A DNA stretch of 64,000 bases from Tribonema minus (taxonomy: Eukaryota; Sar; Xanthophyceae; Tribonematales; Tribonemataceae): positions 180,091-244,090 of the forward strand of contig JAFCMP010000114.1 in assembly GCA_017506865.1 (NCBI GenBank), read 5' to 3'. Position numbers and translations under genes: made by a program. This document shows positions 30,694 through 41,221 of this stretch, in pieces (within the stretch, counting starts at the first letter, position 1; every line of letters starts with the position of its first letter). The notes beneath the pieces were generated by a model, which worked only from the letters and a program-made list of their open reading frames with translations, had not been told where the DNA came from and did no database searches.

Positions 30694-33600
30694 ATGGCGC
30701 GAGCTGCCATCTCCTCTGACGAGCGAAAACATTGCAGGAACATCCAGACGCAGATCCGCACAGCTACAGGCAACCTGAAGGCGGCAGTGAGTGCTGGAGT
30801 GTCGGCAGAACAGCGAGAAGTCATTGCTGAGGTTGTGCGGGCAAAGGTTAGGCTCCTTAGCGAGCACGCCAGGGAGTTTGGTGCCAGTAAAGGCACCATC
30901 AAAGACCCTGATGATGTGGTTAGCGCTGCTATCCGAGAGGCGCAGCAGCTCAACGATCACGATAGAGATAGCGAGAACGGCCCATATGCTGCCCCTACAA
31001 AGGCTGACGATGGAGATGGGGGTAGCGATGCAGACATCGATGGGAAGAAGGGCGCACTGAAACCAAAGGCGCCAGCTGCATCGAAGAAGAGGAAAAGGCG
31101 TTCGGCAGCAGCAGCGCCCAGTGCCAGCAAGGGAAGGGGGGAGACACCGGGTAAACGTCAGCTATCAGCGGCAAGCCGTGCAAGCAAGGCTGAGTACAGC
31201 GATGTAGATAGCTCTGACCCTGAGGCACGCTGCATCAGGTCACAAAGCCACGGGGAGACGGGCGCACCACCACTAAAGTCACCAGCCATCGGAGCACCAC
31301 GGAAGAGAAGGAGTCCGGCAGAGGCAGCAGCACCCAGGGCCAGCAACGAAGAAGTGGCTCAATTGCGGGGCCAGGCCGACACCACGCCCCCCATGGAGAC
31401 ACAGATTATACCTCCGTGGTCAGTCCTTGCCGAGGGCGATAGCCTTAACCCTGAGGCACGCTGCGTCGCCAGCGTTGGAGCTGCTGCTACCAGCACCAGC
31501 AGTGCGCGGATCATGGCACCGGAGGCAAGGGTGCATCAGCTGGAGGCAGAAAATCAGCAGCTCAAGGCAGAGAATCAGCAGCTCAGCATTTCCCAGGCGG
31601 CGGCGGAAACCGAGCTGGAGGCGGCTGTGGCGCGCGCGAGTGCGGCGGAAGCCGAGCTGGAGGCGGCTGTGGAGCGCGCGAGTGCGGCGGAAGCCGAGCT
31701 GGAGGCGCTCAAGGCGGCTACGGCGCGCGCGAGTGCGGCGGAAGCTACGGCGTGCGCGAGTGCGACGACAGTCAACATGGACGAGCTGAGCTGGAAGGCC
31801 GTGCATGACGTCGCGTATTGTACCAATGGCGATCCGGGGGCAGCGGCAGCGGCAGTGGCTGCCAGGCCGACAGCAGGGCCGGACGCAGCAGTAGCAGCGG
31901 TGCCAGCAGTAGCAGCGGTGCCAGCAGTAGCAGCGGTGCCAGCAGCGGTGCCAGCAGCAGCAGCAGCAGCAGCGGTGCCAGCAGCAGCAGCGGCAGCAGC
32001 AGCAGCGGCAGCAGCAATGGCGGCAGCAGCGGGGCCAGCAGCGGGGCCAGCAGCAGCGGCGGCAGCAACGGGGCCAGAAGGGGGGCCAGCAGGGGGGTCA
32101 GCAGTGGAAACGGTGGCAGATGAGCCAGCCGTGAAGCGCGCGCGGCTGGACGCGCCGGCCCCCATGTGTGACGAGGTGAGGATTTCATGTGAATGTAATT
32201 GCTTGCACTTGAATGCATTGATTCGCATTGAGCTGCCCTTCGCATGTTCTCTTTGTAAAACTAGAGCTGATGGTATGCCTGTTGTGTGTGTCGCGCGCAG
32301 GATCCGACAAGCGACGAGGAGGTAATTGCTCATCCGCGTTGCAACTGGCAGCGCGTCAAAGCTGTGCAGACAGAAATTGATGCTCTGGTGAGTCACTGTC
32401 AGCGTTGACCGCACCAATGCATAGATGCTGGTGATCAGTTTGTGTGCGGAGTCCATTTTTCATTTTGCTATTGATCTGCCTGAAAACCATCGGGTATCTT
32501 AGCACGTGCCTTAGACAGAGCTTGATGAGAAAATGACGCATCATCCCTGTTTATCACATGTCGCAATCCCCTGTCATCAACAGACGCGGACACCAAATAT
32601 GAAAAAACACTCGCAGTGGAGATTTCTCTCCGCTTTGTCTGCCACGTGGCATTTTGCAACTCATCGTACATCGTTTTGAACATGTTGATTTTAAGAGCAC
32701 GCGCATATAAAAATCTTAAGGTTGACGTCTGCATTCAGTTGACAACATTGAGTCTCTCATGATGCCATCAGTGATTGCTGGTGCTCTTGATTAGCCTTCA
32801 GACCGGCGAGTAATCATGTTGTCATTCTCTGTGTGTGCCGCCCTTGCACAGTTCAAGTCCAAACCACAAGAGTGCCTGGAGGTCTGCGAGAAGATGGGGC
32901 TTTCAGAGGGTGCCGTCAAAACCGGCCTGCTCAACCACCACTTCCTCGCGGAGGACGGCAGCTATGTCAGCTTCGAACCCAAGCACGCCTCCCATTTGTG
33001 CACAGACAAGCTGGGTGGTGTGATGCCATTCGCGTCAAGCGACAAGACGATCCTGTTCATCCGAGATCGCTGGTTCGACGGGTTTCTTGACATCGACAGC
33101 AAGGTCGAGGTGAATGGCGTCGTTCCACAACAGTACAGCACCATCATCTACCAGCTCCACGCACTGCTCAAGCGGCACACACATGTGGACAAAGTGCCAC
33201 GCACACCGCGGCGCCCACAAGATACAGTGGACCTGGACAGCGACAGCGGCAACAGCGGCGCCGCAAAAGCTGCCGTCAAACTGCGCGACACGAAGCTCAA
33301 GCTGCCTGTGCTACGCTTCAGTAACCTTCTAGCCCAGCTGTCCGCGGTGGGGTTCACAAAGGAGCAAGCTGACGCGGCGGGCGCGCTATGGAGCTGGAGC
33401 GGCACCATCAACCAGGAAACGGTCGTCTTGGACGGCCCGTGGTACACGGTGAAAGGCAGTGACCTCACCCGCATCGCCGGCAAGCAGTGGCTCAACGACG
33501 TGATCATGGACGCATTTCTCGATGTGAGTCTTGCGTGCCCCGCAGGCAGCGATGTGATGGCGGTACCACTTGTAGCAAGGGGCGATCAACTGTTGCCTTG

Positions 33601-34039
33601 GGTGCGCAGATATGAGGCTAGGCTAGATAGCGCAGCACATCTGGTAATACCGCTTAATGTCGCAAATAAGCACTGGGTGGTGGGGTTGGTAGACAGGCAG
33701 CAGAATGTGCTCACTATGTACGACAGCTGTTGCAGCGCTGAAGCGCGCCCTGACATGGAGCTGCGCGAGAGCCAGTTGCAGCAGATTCACGAAGTGCTGT
33801 CGACAATTCACCAGGACCACAACCCCATTGCTATGACTGTGGTAGAGCCAATGCGGGAGAGCACTGAGAGGCAGCAGACCAACGGCAGTGACTGCGGTAT
33901 CTTTGTGTGTGCCAACGCATGGTGTCACTTGAACAATCGGACATTCCTCACCCAGAAGGACGCAAAGTTCTTCAGGTGGTACATTCTGCACATCCTGTGC
34001 ACGCGCCTTAAGCGTATCCATGGCGCCAAGCTCGTCTAG
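30694..34039 (+). CDS. Ulp1/SENP-like cysteine protease with long repetitive N-terminus, three exons
   Basis: Exon 1 (30694-32175) ends at GAG|GTGAGG, exon 2 (32301-32387) has a GCGCAG acceptor and CTG|GTGAGT donor, and exon 3 (32852-34039) follows TTGCACAG. All junctions are phase 0, giving about 918 residues. Exon 3 carries the C48 protease signature: KQWLNDVIMDAFL, HLVIPLNVANKHWVVGLVD (His about 797), LTMYDS (Asp 814), then QQTNGSDCGIFVC (Gln about 865, Cys 871). These proteases cut SUMO or related modifiers from proteins. The N-terminal 494 residues have basic patches, repeated acid/Ala coiled units (ASAAEAELEA) and a poly-Ala/Pro/Val tract from GCN repeats. The stop is TAG at the family's normal C-terminal end. 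The 30.7-kb start is the first ATG of the frame. Confidence 0.8.
31850..32115 (+). repeat. GCAGCAGCGGTGCCA minisatellite within the Ulp1 exon 1
   Basis: Units built on GCAGTAGCAGCGGTGCCA and GCAGCAGCGG repeat many times and encode the Ala/Val/Pro tract. The repeats also generate long antisense shadow ORFs. Confidence 0.85.
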
Positions 34040-34289
34040 GTAGCATTGTTGCAGTGCCATCGATAGTGCCTAGTTATACTTCAGATTGTGGTGCTTCGCC
34101 CTCGTGCCCTCGCACCCTCGCACCCCTTCCTACAGTGTGGATTCAATGCAGTACACATGCACAACCTCACACTCTTTTGCGAAAGAGACCGTTGCATATG
34201 CTTGCATTTTCTGTCTGAGCTGTTGCAATATATATATTGGTACATGATGTACTCGTCTGTGATGCGTACGTCACGCTGGTCACCTTTGC

Positions 34290-34739
34290 ATGCCGAGCAG
34301 GCAAGATATTGTCAAGGCTGTTCATCGCTCAGATGTCAAGGTGCTTGACGAGCGCTTCCACGTCATGCGCATTATTGCACATGCGCACCACAACTTTGTC
34401 ATGTATCCGCTCACGCCTACATGCAAGTACGATTGGCCGGCCAAAGCATCGCCGCTTGCACAGGCAGTTTTGACAGACAGCTTTTTAGTGTACGACCGCC
34501 TGCTTGAGTACACATACCCCACCTACTCCCCGGAGTACATGCCTGTCTTGATTGCACTGATACAAAAGGGGCAATTGACTCGAGTGCAGGCCCTGATAGA
34601 CAGCGGACGCGTCTCCATACCTGGATTGTCTGCTGAGCGGTTTGAACCACTGTTGCACCATGTAGGTGTATACCTCAACGAGCAGGAATTCAGGGCGAGA
34701 GTTCACTCAATGGATCTGCAGAGCATGTCGCAGGTGTAG
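34290..34739 (+). CDS. unknown 149-residue protein
   Basis: Intact intronless ORF from ATG 34290 to TAG, with TGA two codons later. Composition is globular (HVMRIIAHAHHNFVMYPLT; LIALIQKGQLTRVQALIDSG is ankyrin-helix-like). No family is assigned. It is close downstream of the Ulp1 gene. Confidence 0.5.
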   Translation: MPSRQDIVKAVHRSDVKVLDERFHVMRIIAHAHHNFVMYPLTPTCKYDWPAKASPLAQAVLTDSFLVYDRLLEYTYPTYSPEYMPVLIALIQKGQLTRVQALIDSGRVSIPGLSAERFEPLLHHVGVYLNEQEFRARVHSMDLQSMSQV

Positions 34740-34964
34740 CAATACTGAGGCTGCTTCTCACAGCCAGGCCGCTGTCGCACATGAACTTTACAGGCTTTAA
34801 GATGACAAGTAACGAGAAAGCATGGCTGCAAAACCAGTTGAAGACACATGTCCCTACGTTACTCTAGCACATAGGCCATCTACACCAGTCAAAAGTGTTG
34901 ATGTACAATACCTACATGCTGAAAGTGCTTGTTGTGTGATGAGGCACCACTCAGGTTGTGTCCC

Positions 34965-35205
34965 TCCACAAAAGTTTTGCCATGTAGTGGGCAGTAGGAC
35001 ATGGTGTTACCTGAACGGGTTTGGCTCGCGAATAAATTTCAATTTAATTAATTAAAATAAATTAATTGGCCTAATTCAAATAGTGCCAGTATCGTCGTCA
35101 AGCGCCGTTTGTGTGCGGCGAATGTAAAAAGTATTTTTTCAGAATCTGGCCTTCCTAGGGTGCACTTTGGAGCGATCTGTAGCCACCAGAGTTACTAGGC
35201 GTGTT
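34965..35205 (+). repeat. dispersed 230-bp repeat, copy A
   Basis: Core words in order: GTTTTGCCATGTAG, CAGTAGGACATGGTGTTACC, GAACGGGTTTGGCTCG, an AT-rich TTAATTAATTA stretch, AGT(G)CAGTATCGTCGTCAAGC-like text, GTGTGCGGCGAATGTAAAAA and GGCCTTCCTAGGGTGCACT. All five copies in the window are on the plus strand. The AT-rich middle is the variable part. Confidence 0.9.
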
Positions 35206-35457
35206 GTGAAAAGTCAGGAAGCGTTGTCTAGTGGTGCGTGTACCACATCATTACAGCAGGACATGACAAGTGTGTGCATGTAGATTGTAAAATGACAAAA
35301 GTCTGCAGCAGACAGCAACCGTCCATACCAAAGTTGACATCTCCAATCTCAAACTCCGACCTTTATTCTCCAATGTCAGCATGTGCCAATTGAACCACCT
35401 ATGTATCACACAATAACTTTTTTTGTTGGCCATGAAACATAACATTACTGTGCAGCA

Positions 35458-36123
35458 ATGTCGGCAGATCCAATGCAACTTCTTGCACAGCTTGACAGAG
35501 ACGGGGTGGCCGTGCTCCCTCGTGTACAGCTTTCACCAGCCTCTAACGAATGGTGGCTGCGATTGTTAGCATCTGTAAAGGGCGGAAAACAAAAGGGTCA
35601 GACATACAGAACAGGCCGCAAGGGGTTTAGAGTCGATATCAGCACCGCTCCTGCAGCCAGCACCGCTCCTGCAGCCTTACTTGAAGATGTTTTCACAAAG
35701 GAAATGAAAGCTGTGTTGCGAGAGTACTTAAGATGTGAGCGTGTGGCGGTGCACATTTGTGAGGTCATAGCAGTGCCCAGGCAGAGTCCAACGCAAATGT
35801 TTCACCGTGACCATGACTACGGCACACACATTTGCTGCACACTGGCTTTGTGCATGAATCCAGAGCGCGTTTTGAGGACCGAATTCGTCCTCGGGTCACA
35901 TTCACACGAGGTGAGACTTGAGCCCATTGCACCATTGGGGAGCACTTTACTCTTCGATGGTTGCGTTTTACATGCCGGCGGAGAGGAGACCGATGTGAAG
36001 AAAACGGATTTTGAGCGCCTCTTTTTCACATTCACTGATTCCAGAGTGGCCGACAAGTATTCCAACGATTTCAATAGCGATTTTTCGACTGATATAGCTC
36101 CTCATACATACGACTTGCTATAG
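35458..36123 (+). CDS. 2-oxoglutarate/Fe(II) dioxygenase, phytanoyl-CoA-hydroxylase-like
   Basis: Intact 221-residue intronless ORF. The iron-binding facial triad is visible: H116-x-D118 in MFHRDHD and distal H172 in LHAGG. R187 (ERLFFTF) is placed to bind 2-oxoglutarate. TEFVLGSHSHE and APLGSTLLFDG precede the distal His, as in PhyH-like enzymes. The substrate is unknown. The gene converges on the glycosyltransferase-like gene, and the two stop codons overlap by six bases, which suggests a compact, possibly acquired gene pair; a role in modifying glycans or lipids is speculation. Confidence 0.75.
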   Translation: MSADPMQLLAQLDRDGVAVLPRVQLSPASNEWWLRLLASVKGGKQKGQTYRTGRKGFRVDISTAPAASTAPAALLEDVFTKEMKAVLREYLRCERVAVHICEVIAVPRQSPTQMFHRDHDYGTHICCTLALCMNPERVLRTEFVLGSHSHEVRLEPIAPLGSTLLFDGCVLHAGGEETDVKKTDFERLFFTFTDSRVADKYSNDFNSDFSTDIAPHTYDLL

Positions 36124-36914
36124 CTTCAGTAGCTGTTCAAATTGATCAGCACTTATTCCGTCAACAAACTTACGAGCAAGAATAGCCCTTGTGTGCTGCC
36201 TTTTCTCTTTCTTGATATATTTGTGCGCCTTCTCTGGGGGCGTCAGTACCTTTGCATGCATGCAGTGGTTGGTTCGGCCATCACACTTGAGACACGGAAA
36301 CCCACGGTGTGTAGCGATCGTTGTGCGACAGAGAACCACCTTTGACGACATGGTGTTCACCAGTAATGTACCAAAAACAATTTCATCAGCGGCCAGACAT
36401 CCACCCCCGGAGTCGACAAGTTGTTGCACATCATTGGTGATTTTCTCTACTTCAGAGTGGTTCAAATCACCGAAACAGGATCTAAACATGATTTTGTACG
36501 CGCTTGTGTAGATCCAGTCACAATTGCCTCCCATCTGGACGTGAATCACTTCAACAGTACTTTTATGCCTCAAGCGGTGACATATTTTCAGTGCACGCTC
36601 GACCGTTACGACCGGCAGATCTATTTCCGTCACCAATATGCAGTGGTCTGTCAAAGATGTTTCAAATGCTGTGTTATACAGTGACAGTTCTGCATTCACT
36701 TGAGAACGATGCCCCAGCAAGTTTCGATCTCAGGGATGATGGTGCCTGTCGATGCTGCCCAGGCCAGGAACGCTTCATCAGATGGACGTGATACGTGGAA
36801 GTAAAGCACCACATCACCATTCTTGTCACCTGACAGCCATTGTTTCCATCGAGCAAGGTTATGGAGCTTACCAACTATCAGAAAGCACAGAGCGATCATG
36901 CCTGTTGAATACAT
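36118..36914 (-). CDS. GT14-like (core-2/I-branching type) glycosyltransferase, one frameshift
   Basis: Two frames join into one protein of about 265 residues. The first (36914-36696) reads IALCFLIVGKLHNLARWKQW, VVLYFHVSRPSDEAF and IPEIETCWG, the start pattern of GT14 enzymes. The second (to TAG 36118) continues VNAELSLYNTAFETSLTDHC, LVTEIDLPV, WIYTSAYKIMFR and CLAADEIVFGTLL, the matching downstream blocks. The switch falls at a GGGG run (CCCC at 36712-36715 on the plus strand); one more G would restore a continuous frame. A C-terminal C-x2-C...H-C-x-H cluster and a Lys-rich tail follow. Transfer of a sugar to a glycan is inferred; no signal anchor is obvious. Confidence 0.6.
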
Positions 36915-36924
36915 GCATTATGCT

Positions 36925-37080
36925 AATTTAAATTGTGTCAGTGTCATCGTCAAGCTCCGTTTGCGTGAGGAGAGTGTATACAGTACATTTTCAGAATCTA
37001 GCCACTAGGCTTTGTTTCGATATCCAGTGAGTGTTTTATGACTGCATGACAGTACATGTGTCGTGCGGCGTTGCCCTTCA
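36925..37080 (+). repeat. diverged partial copy of the dispersed repeat
   Basis: Contains TTTAAATTGTGTCAGTGTCATCGTC, a degenerate GTTTGCGTGAGGAG and TTTTCAGAATCTAG, then CGATATCCAGTGAGTG and ATGACAGTACATGTGTCGTG, which match the right-hand extension of copies C and D. Confidence 0.7.
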
Positions 37081-37124
37081 ATTCTCCAGTCTCCAATGCC
37101 CAACTTCAATTCTCCAACATGCAC

Positions 37125-37470
37125 CTACAAGGCATGTCAAAGTACAAACATGGGGTATTTTGGCACCTACACACATATCAATGTTACAATCCAGAACGTA
37201 AGCATTAAGTTTTTGTTCCCTCTCAGAAAAGTTTTGCCATATAGAGTGGACAGTAGGACATGGTGTTACCTGAACGGGTTTGGCTCGAGAATAAATTTCA
37301 ATTTAATTAATAAATTTTTAAATTTTTTAAAATTTATGAAATTAGCCTAATTTAAATAGTGTCAGTATCGTCGTCAAGCGCCGTTTGTGTGCGGCGAATG
37401 TAAAAGTATTTTTTCAGATTCTGGCCTTCCTAGGGTGCACTCTGGGTGCATTTGTAAGTGAACAAGTTGC
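37125..37470 (+). repeat. dispersed 230-bp repeat, copy B with left extension
   Basis: The core (37222 onward) matches copy A. To its left, TACAAGGCATGTCAAAGTAC and TATTTTGGCACCTAC match the 71-bp satellite unit at 48.6-48.9 kb, so the element is composite. Confidence 0.9.
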
Positions 37471-38028
37471 TAGGGTGGAAACATGGAAGAGGAGATGCGC
37501 TTGAAACAGAGACAGTCCCTTGCACCAATGCACATCCTGGAAAGCACATGATGGCGAGTAAGAGTCATCATTATGCCACTTTGTCGTCTTTGCTTTAAGC
37601 TGACGTCAATGGATGTGGCACTGCACATGTTGACATGACAGCCTTGCATCAATTGAATGCCAGGGCAATTCGCTCGGTGTTGCCTTTGGCGGTCCCTTCG
37701 GCGCCGCGGGAACCGCAAGCGACGTGGGCTAGGCCGCACACTTGCACGAATGTACACACAATGCACCAAAGCATCAATAGAGTCGACTGCACACACAATT
37801 CCAACTGTACTCAATTGTACTCAATAGCCGCACGGGCGCATGTGTGCAATGCAACCACTACTGGCAATAGACTCACTCAGTGCATTCAATTCGATTGATG
37901 CATGAAGTCAGCAGACTCAGTAGACTTGTCTGCTAGTGAGAATCCCTGAAGCGGACAGTCTTGTTGGTGTGGTAAACTGGCTCACAATACTATAAAATAA
38001 TGTTGGTCTTAGTTAACGTGAGCTGATA

Positions 38029-38796
38029 ATGCCAGAGTTGTTAGGTGCAGGAGGATTCGGGGTGGTGGAAGCCGAAGGCATGGCTGCTGTAAAGTACATG
38101 CGACACCATGTATGCGTATCGACGGGAAAGGAAGATTTCAACAACCACTTGAAGATCTATAGAGAGTACGAAAGAGCATTGTCGTTCATGCCCTCACTGC
38201 AGGAGCGCGTGTTTGTGCCGCGTCCCATTCATTTCAACATTCGTGAGGGCACAGAGTGTCAAGCAGCTCCCGGTACATCATGTGCGTATTACATGGACCG
38301 AGTGATTTCATCACGCAAGGACCAACTTCAAGAGCACGTAATGTTGAACGACATGTATGAAGGCATGGCAGATAGAATTCAATTTAAGACGGACGGAGTG
38401 GATACGGTGCCTATTGATTCGCAGAAGGTGTACACACTCGAAGACAAGCAAGGACTGCAGCCACGAGGAGCGTTCATGGGCAAGGAGACACTGCAAAAGA
38501 GAGGCATTGACATTGGTGATCTAGCATTTCGCATTGGCGTGCTGCACGGATTGGTGTATGCTGCGGATCTCAACCCAAAAGATGTGGAGATAGTGCTGAC
38601 ACATGATGACAAGGTGGCGATGTTTGATTTTGGCATGGTATCTGAGCCCTTTGATGTGGACACGGAGTTAAACTACAACATGTATGTACCTGACCCTGAT
38701 GATGCCCTGAGAGAAGATTACGTTGCGGGTGTTAAGTTCATCACCAAGGGACAGTACAAGGCCTTCGGCGGGCGCAAGCGTGCCTCTGTGGGGTGA
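38029..38796 (+). CDS. small protein-kinase-like protein
   Basis: Intact 255-residue intronless ORF from ATG 38029 to TGA. The kinase landmarks are visible: Gly-rich loop GAGGFG (6-11), AAVK22, a likely helix-C Glu near 46-48, catalytic-loop Asp180 in YAADLNPKDVE and Asp200 of MFDFGMV. The usual HRD is replaced by AAD and the loop Asn by Asp185, so the active site is atypical. The protein is at the short end for a kinase and lacks a clear C-lobe after DFG. It could phosphorylate proteins or be a pseudokinase. The upstream sequence has an ACTATAAAATAATG stretch that could hold a TATA element. Confidence 0.65.
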   Translation: MPELLGAGGFGVVEAEGMAAVKYMRHHVCVSTGKEDFNNHLKIYREYERALSFMPSLQERVFVPRPIHFNIREGTECQAAPGTSCAYYMDRVISSRKDQLQEHVMLNDMYEGMADRIQFKTDGVDTVPIDSQKVYTLEDKQGLQPRGAFMGKETLQKRGIDIGDLAFRIGVLHGLVYAADLNPKDVEIVLTHDDKVAMFDFGMVSEPFDVDTELNYNMYVPDPDDALREDYVAGVKFITKGQYKAFGGRKRASVG

Positions 38797-38866
38797 GCAT
38801 GTGTATAAGTGCCTGTGGATTCGATGGATTCTTAGTTCTAATCGGGCACTGTGTTGACCAGAATGC

Positions 38867-38879
38867 ATTGCTGAAGTTG
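38867..38879. repeat. target-site duplication, left copy
   Basis: ATTGCTGAAGTTG, identical to 40974-40986, brackets the truncated LINE fragment. Confidence 0.8.
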
Positions 38880-40973
38880 TATATTATGTCCTGGACCGCA
38901 TGGGGGTTGAGCACACGATAATCGGGCGATAACTAAATCTACGGAGGGGCCGGCGGTTCGGCGCTGGCCGGCGAGGGCCGCGGCACTTGCAACAGTGCGA
39001 TGCGGCGGTAAGCACTGACGTCGCCATCAGGGGCAATGACTGCGTTCCAGTTGTCGATCACGACACGTGTGAGCGCGCGCTGTAGCGCGAGGGAGGCGCG
39101 GCGGCGCCAGAAGGCAACGCGCTGCGCGAGATTGTAGCTGCCCTGCGAGCTCTGCTCGGCGAGTGCGTGTAGCAGCGCTTGGGTGTCGCGTGACATAGCG
39201 CCGAAGTGGTCAAAGGCTGCGGAAAATAGGGTGTGTGTAGTGGGGTCCAGGGCCCCTGAGACTACGTATGTGTCTATCTTTTCCTGCGAAGCCGATTCAA
39301 GCACGCGCTGCACATCGCGCGCGCCCCCCTGAGCCTGACGGAGGCGGGAGGGACATGAGCTGTCACGTATGGTGACGTCTATGCAACAAGCTACTTCAAA
39401 GCCGCCGCGCAGTTTAGTGCACCGGCCTGCCGCTACCGCGTCGGCGCTCGGCTGCACTTTAGGGACTGGAAGGCAGATCTGGTTGCTGCCGAAGACGATG
39501 TCCATGAACTTGTTGAACCCGTGGCGCGCCGCGTAGCGGCGGAAGGGGGCAAGGGTGTCCCGGTCGAGACCGCGGAGGTGGGCCACCTGCTTGAGCATCT
39601 GAAAAAGCGCGTCTGCGAGCAAGTTGTGTCGCGTGACGTTGAGCCCTTGTGTGCAGCGGCGCAGGTGGGCACCTGACTCCACTGTTTTATGGCACTTGGG
39701 GCCCCGCGCCGCAGCGGAGGCGGGGCGCTCCACGCCCAGGTGGCGCCGCAGCGTCTCGCGGAATTCCGGCGGCGACATGGTCTCCGCTGGGTCAGTGCTC
39801 GGCAGTTGCGCCAAGAAACCCATGGCCCCCTTAGAGGCACCGCTGCGCCACGCCGCGACTGCTTCCAACGCATTTGCTGCTTCAAGCCGGCGCAGCTGCG
39901 TGGCGGCGAGCGCTGCGTCTAGCACCCGTGATAGCGCGGCTTGACGCCGCGGCAGCACGGCGGCCGGCGGGGCCTGGGCGGAGCCTGGCTCGCGCGCCGC
40001 CGCTGGCGCAGCGCGGCGCGCGCCGGCGCGAGTCCGCATGCCCAGCCCCGCAGCTCCGCCTGCCCGTTGCAGCAGATCGCGCAGTGCCCGCCACGCGCCG
40101 TCGTCCTGGCGCCAGTCCTGGTACCAGACCAAGGGCAGGAGCAGTGCGAGGGCCGCTGCGGCATCATCGCTGCCGCTGCGCAGCTGCTGCAGGCAGGTAG
40201 CTATCTGAGTGAAGGTGAAGCCGTAGCGGGCGTGCTCCAGGACGCGGCTGCGTGCCGCCACTGGAAACGCCGCCAGTGCCGGTCCCATGCACTCGAGGGT
40301 ACGCGCAGCAAATGCGGCACATGCACGCGGCGCCGCGCCCAGCACGCCAAAGCCGCCGCTCCCCAGCCGCAGATGCACGCGTACCTGCTGATGTGCTAGT
40401 AGCGTCACCGGGGCCTCGCCACCCCAGTCTGCGCCGCGTACCCATGCCACTGCCGCCGCCCACAGAGAGGGCGGTGCCGCCGCCGCCGCAACCGCCGGCG
40501 GGCTGCGGCAATCGCCACCAGCCGCCGGCGCGCCATCGTGGGCCGGCGGCGTCAGGCCCGCCGATGGCTCCTGCGCCAGCGCAGCCACGGCCGCCAGCGT
40601 GATGGCGTCGAAGCGCCGTAGCTCCCCGTGCGTGAGGGATGGCGCCGTGTTGCGCGCGACATGCCCTGCGCGGGCGGGGACAGCAAGACGCAGAATCGAG
40701 AAGGCAGCCTGCACATCCTCCATCTGCACCAGCTCCGCCACCAGGCGGTCGGTGCCGGGGGCGCGAAGGGTCGCCGCTACGTGTGTGCGCACGAAGTCCT
40801 CGGTGCCCACCGGCACCCCCATCAGCGTGACGCCGTCGTCACATACTGGTACGGGGACATCGGCGGCGGCGAAGACGGCGGCGGCGCGCTCGCGAGCGCC
40901 GCCTGAGGCCGGCACCAGCGCTGCGCATTTCGTGACATTGACCTGAATGTTCAGCTCGCTCAGCGCCTGTTGT
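38880..40973 (-). mobile_element. 5'-truncated LINE-like retroelement (C-terminal half of RT protein)
   Basis: A GC-rich open frame of about 680 codons begins inside the post-catalytic part of a reverse transcriptase (NVTKCAALVPASGG, then VTLMGVPVGTEDFV, as after the RT active site). It continues through a Cys/His cluster (KCHKTVESGAHLRRCTQ, VTRHNLLADAL) to a restriction-like endonuclease region with IDVTIRDS and later SQEKIDTY. The RT catalytic blocks are absent, so the copy is dead on arrival. ATTGCTGAAGTTG flanks it exactly at 38867-38879 and 40974-40986, a 13-bp target-site duplication. The frame ends in TAG about 60 bases before the 3' flank; no poly-A tail is seen. GC content is far above the neighbouring DNA. 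Confidence 0.85.
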
Positions 40974-41221
40974 ATTGCTGAAGTTGACATCAATGGAATA
41001 TGGTGCCTGGCCAGACATCGCTGCAACCTCGAATCAATGCAATCCAAGGGCACACACAAGCACAGCACATGCTTCATACAAATGCTAACCAGTGCACAAC
41101 TGCACACACAGACACACCACATGCTTCATACATTTAACGCTTACGCGACTCCACTGGTAGCAAGGCATCAATACAGTACATTGAAAGCTGTGTAAGCACA
41201 CTGGCTGACGATTCAAAGCTG

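Noticed and set aside
31575..32456. 293-residue minus-strand Ala-rich ORF
   Set aside because: Shadow of the GC-rich minisatellite in Ulp1 exon 1; the plus-strand gene has in-phase introns and a catalytic domain.
39624..40906. Several plus-strand Arg/Ala-rich ORFs over the truncated LINE
   Set aside because: GC-rich antisense shadows; the minus-strand frame carries the conserved RT and endonuclease motifs.
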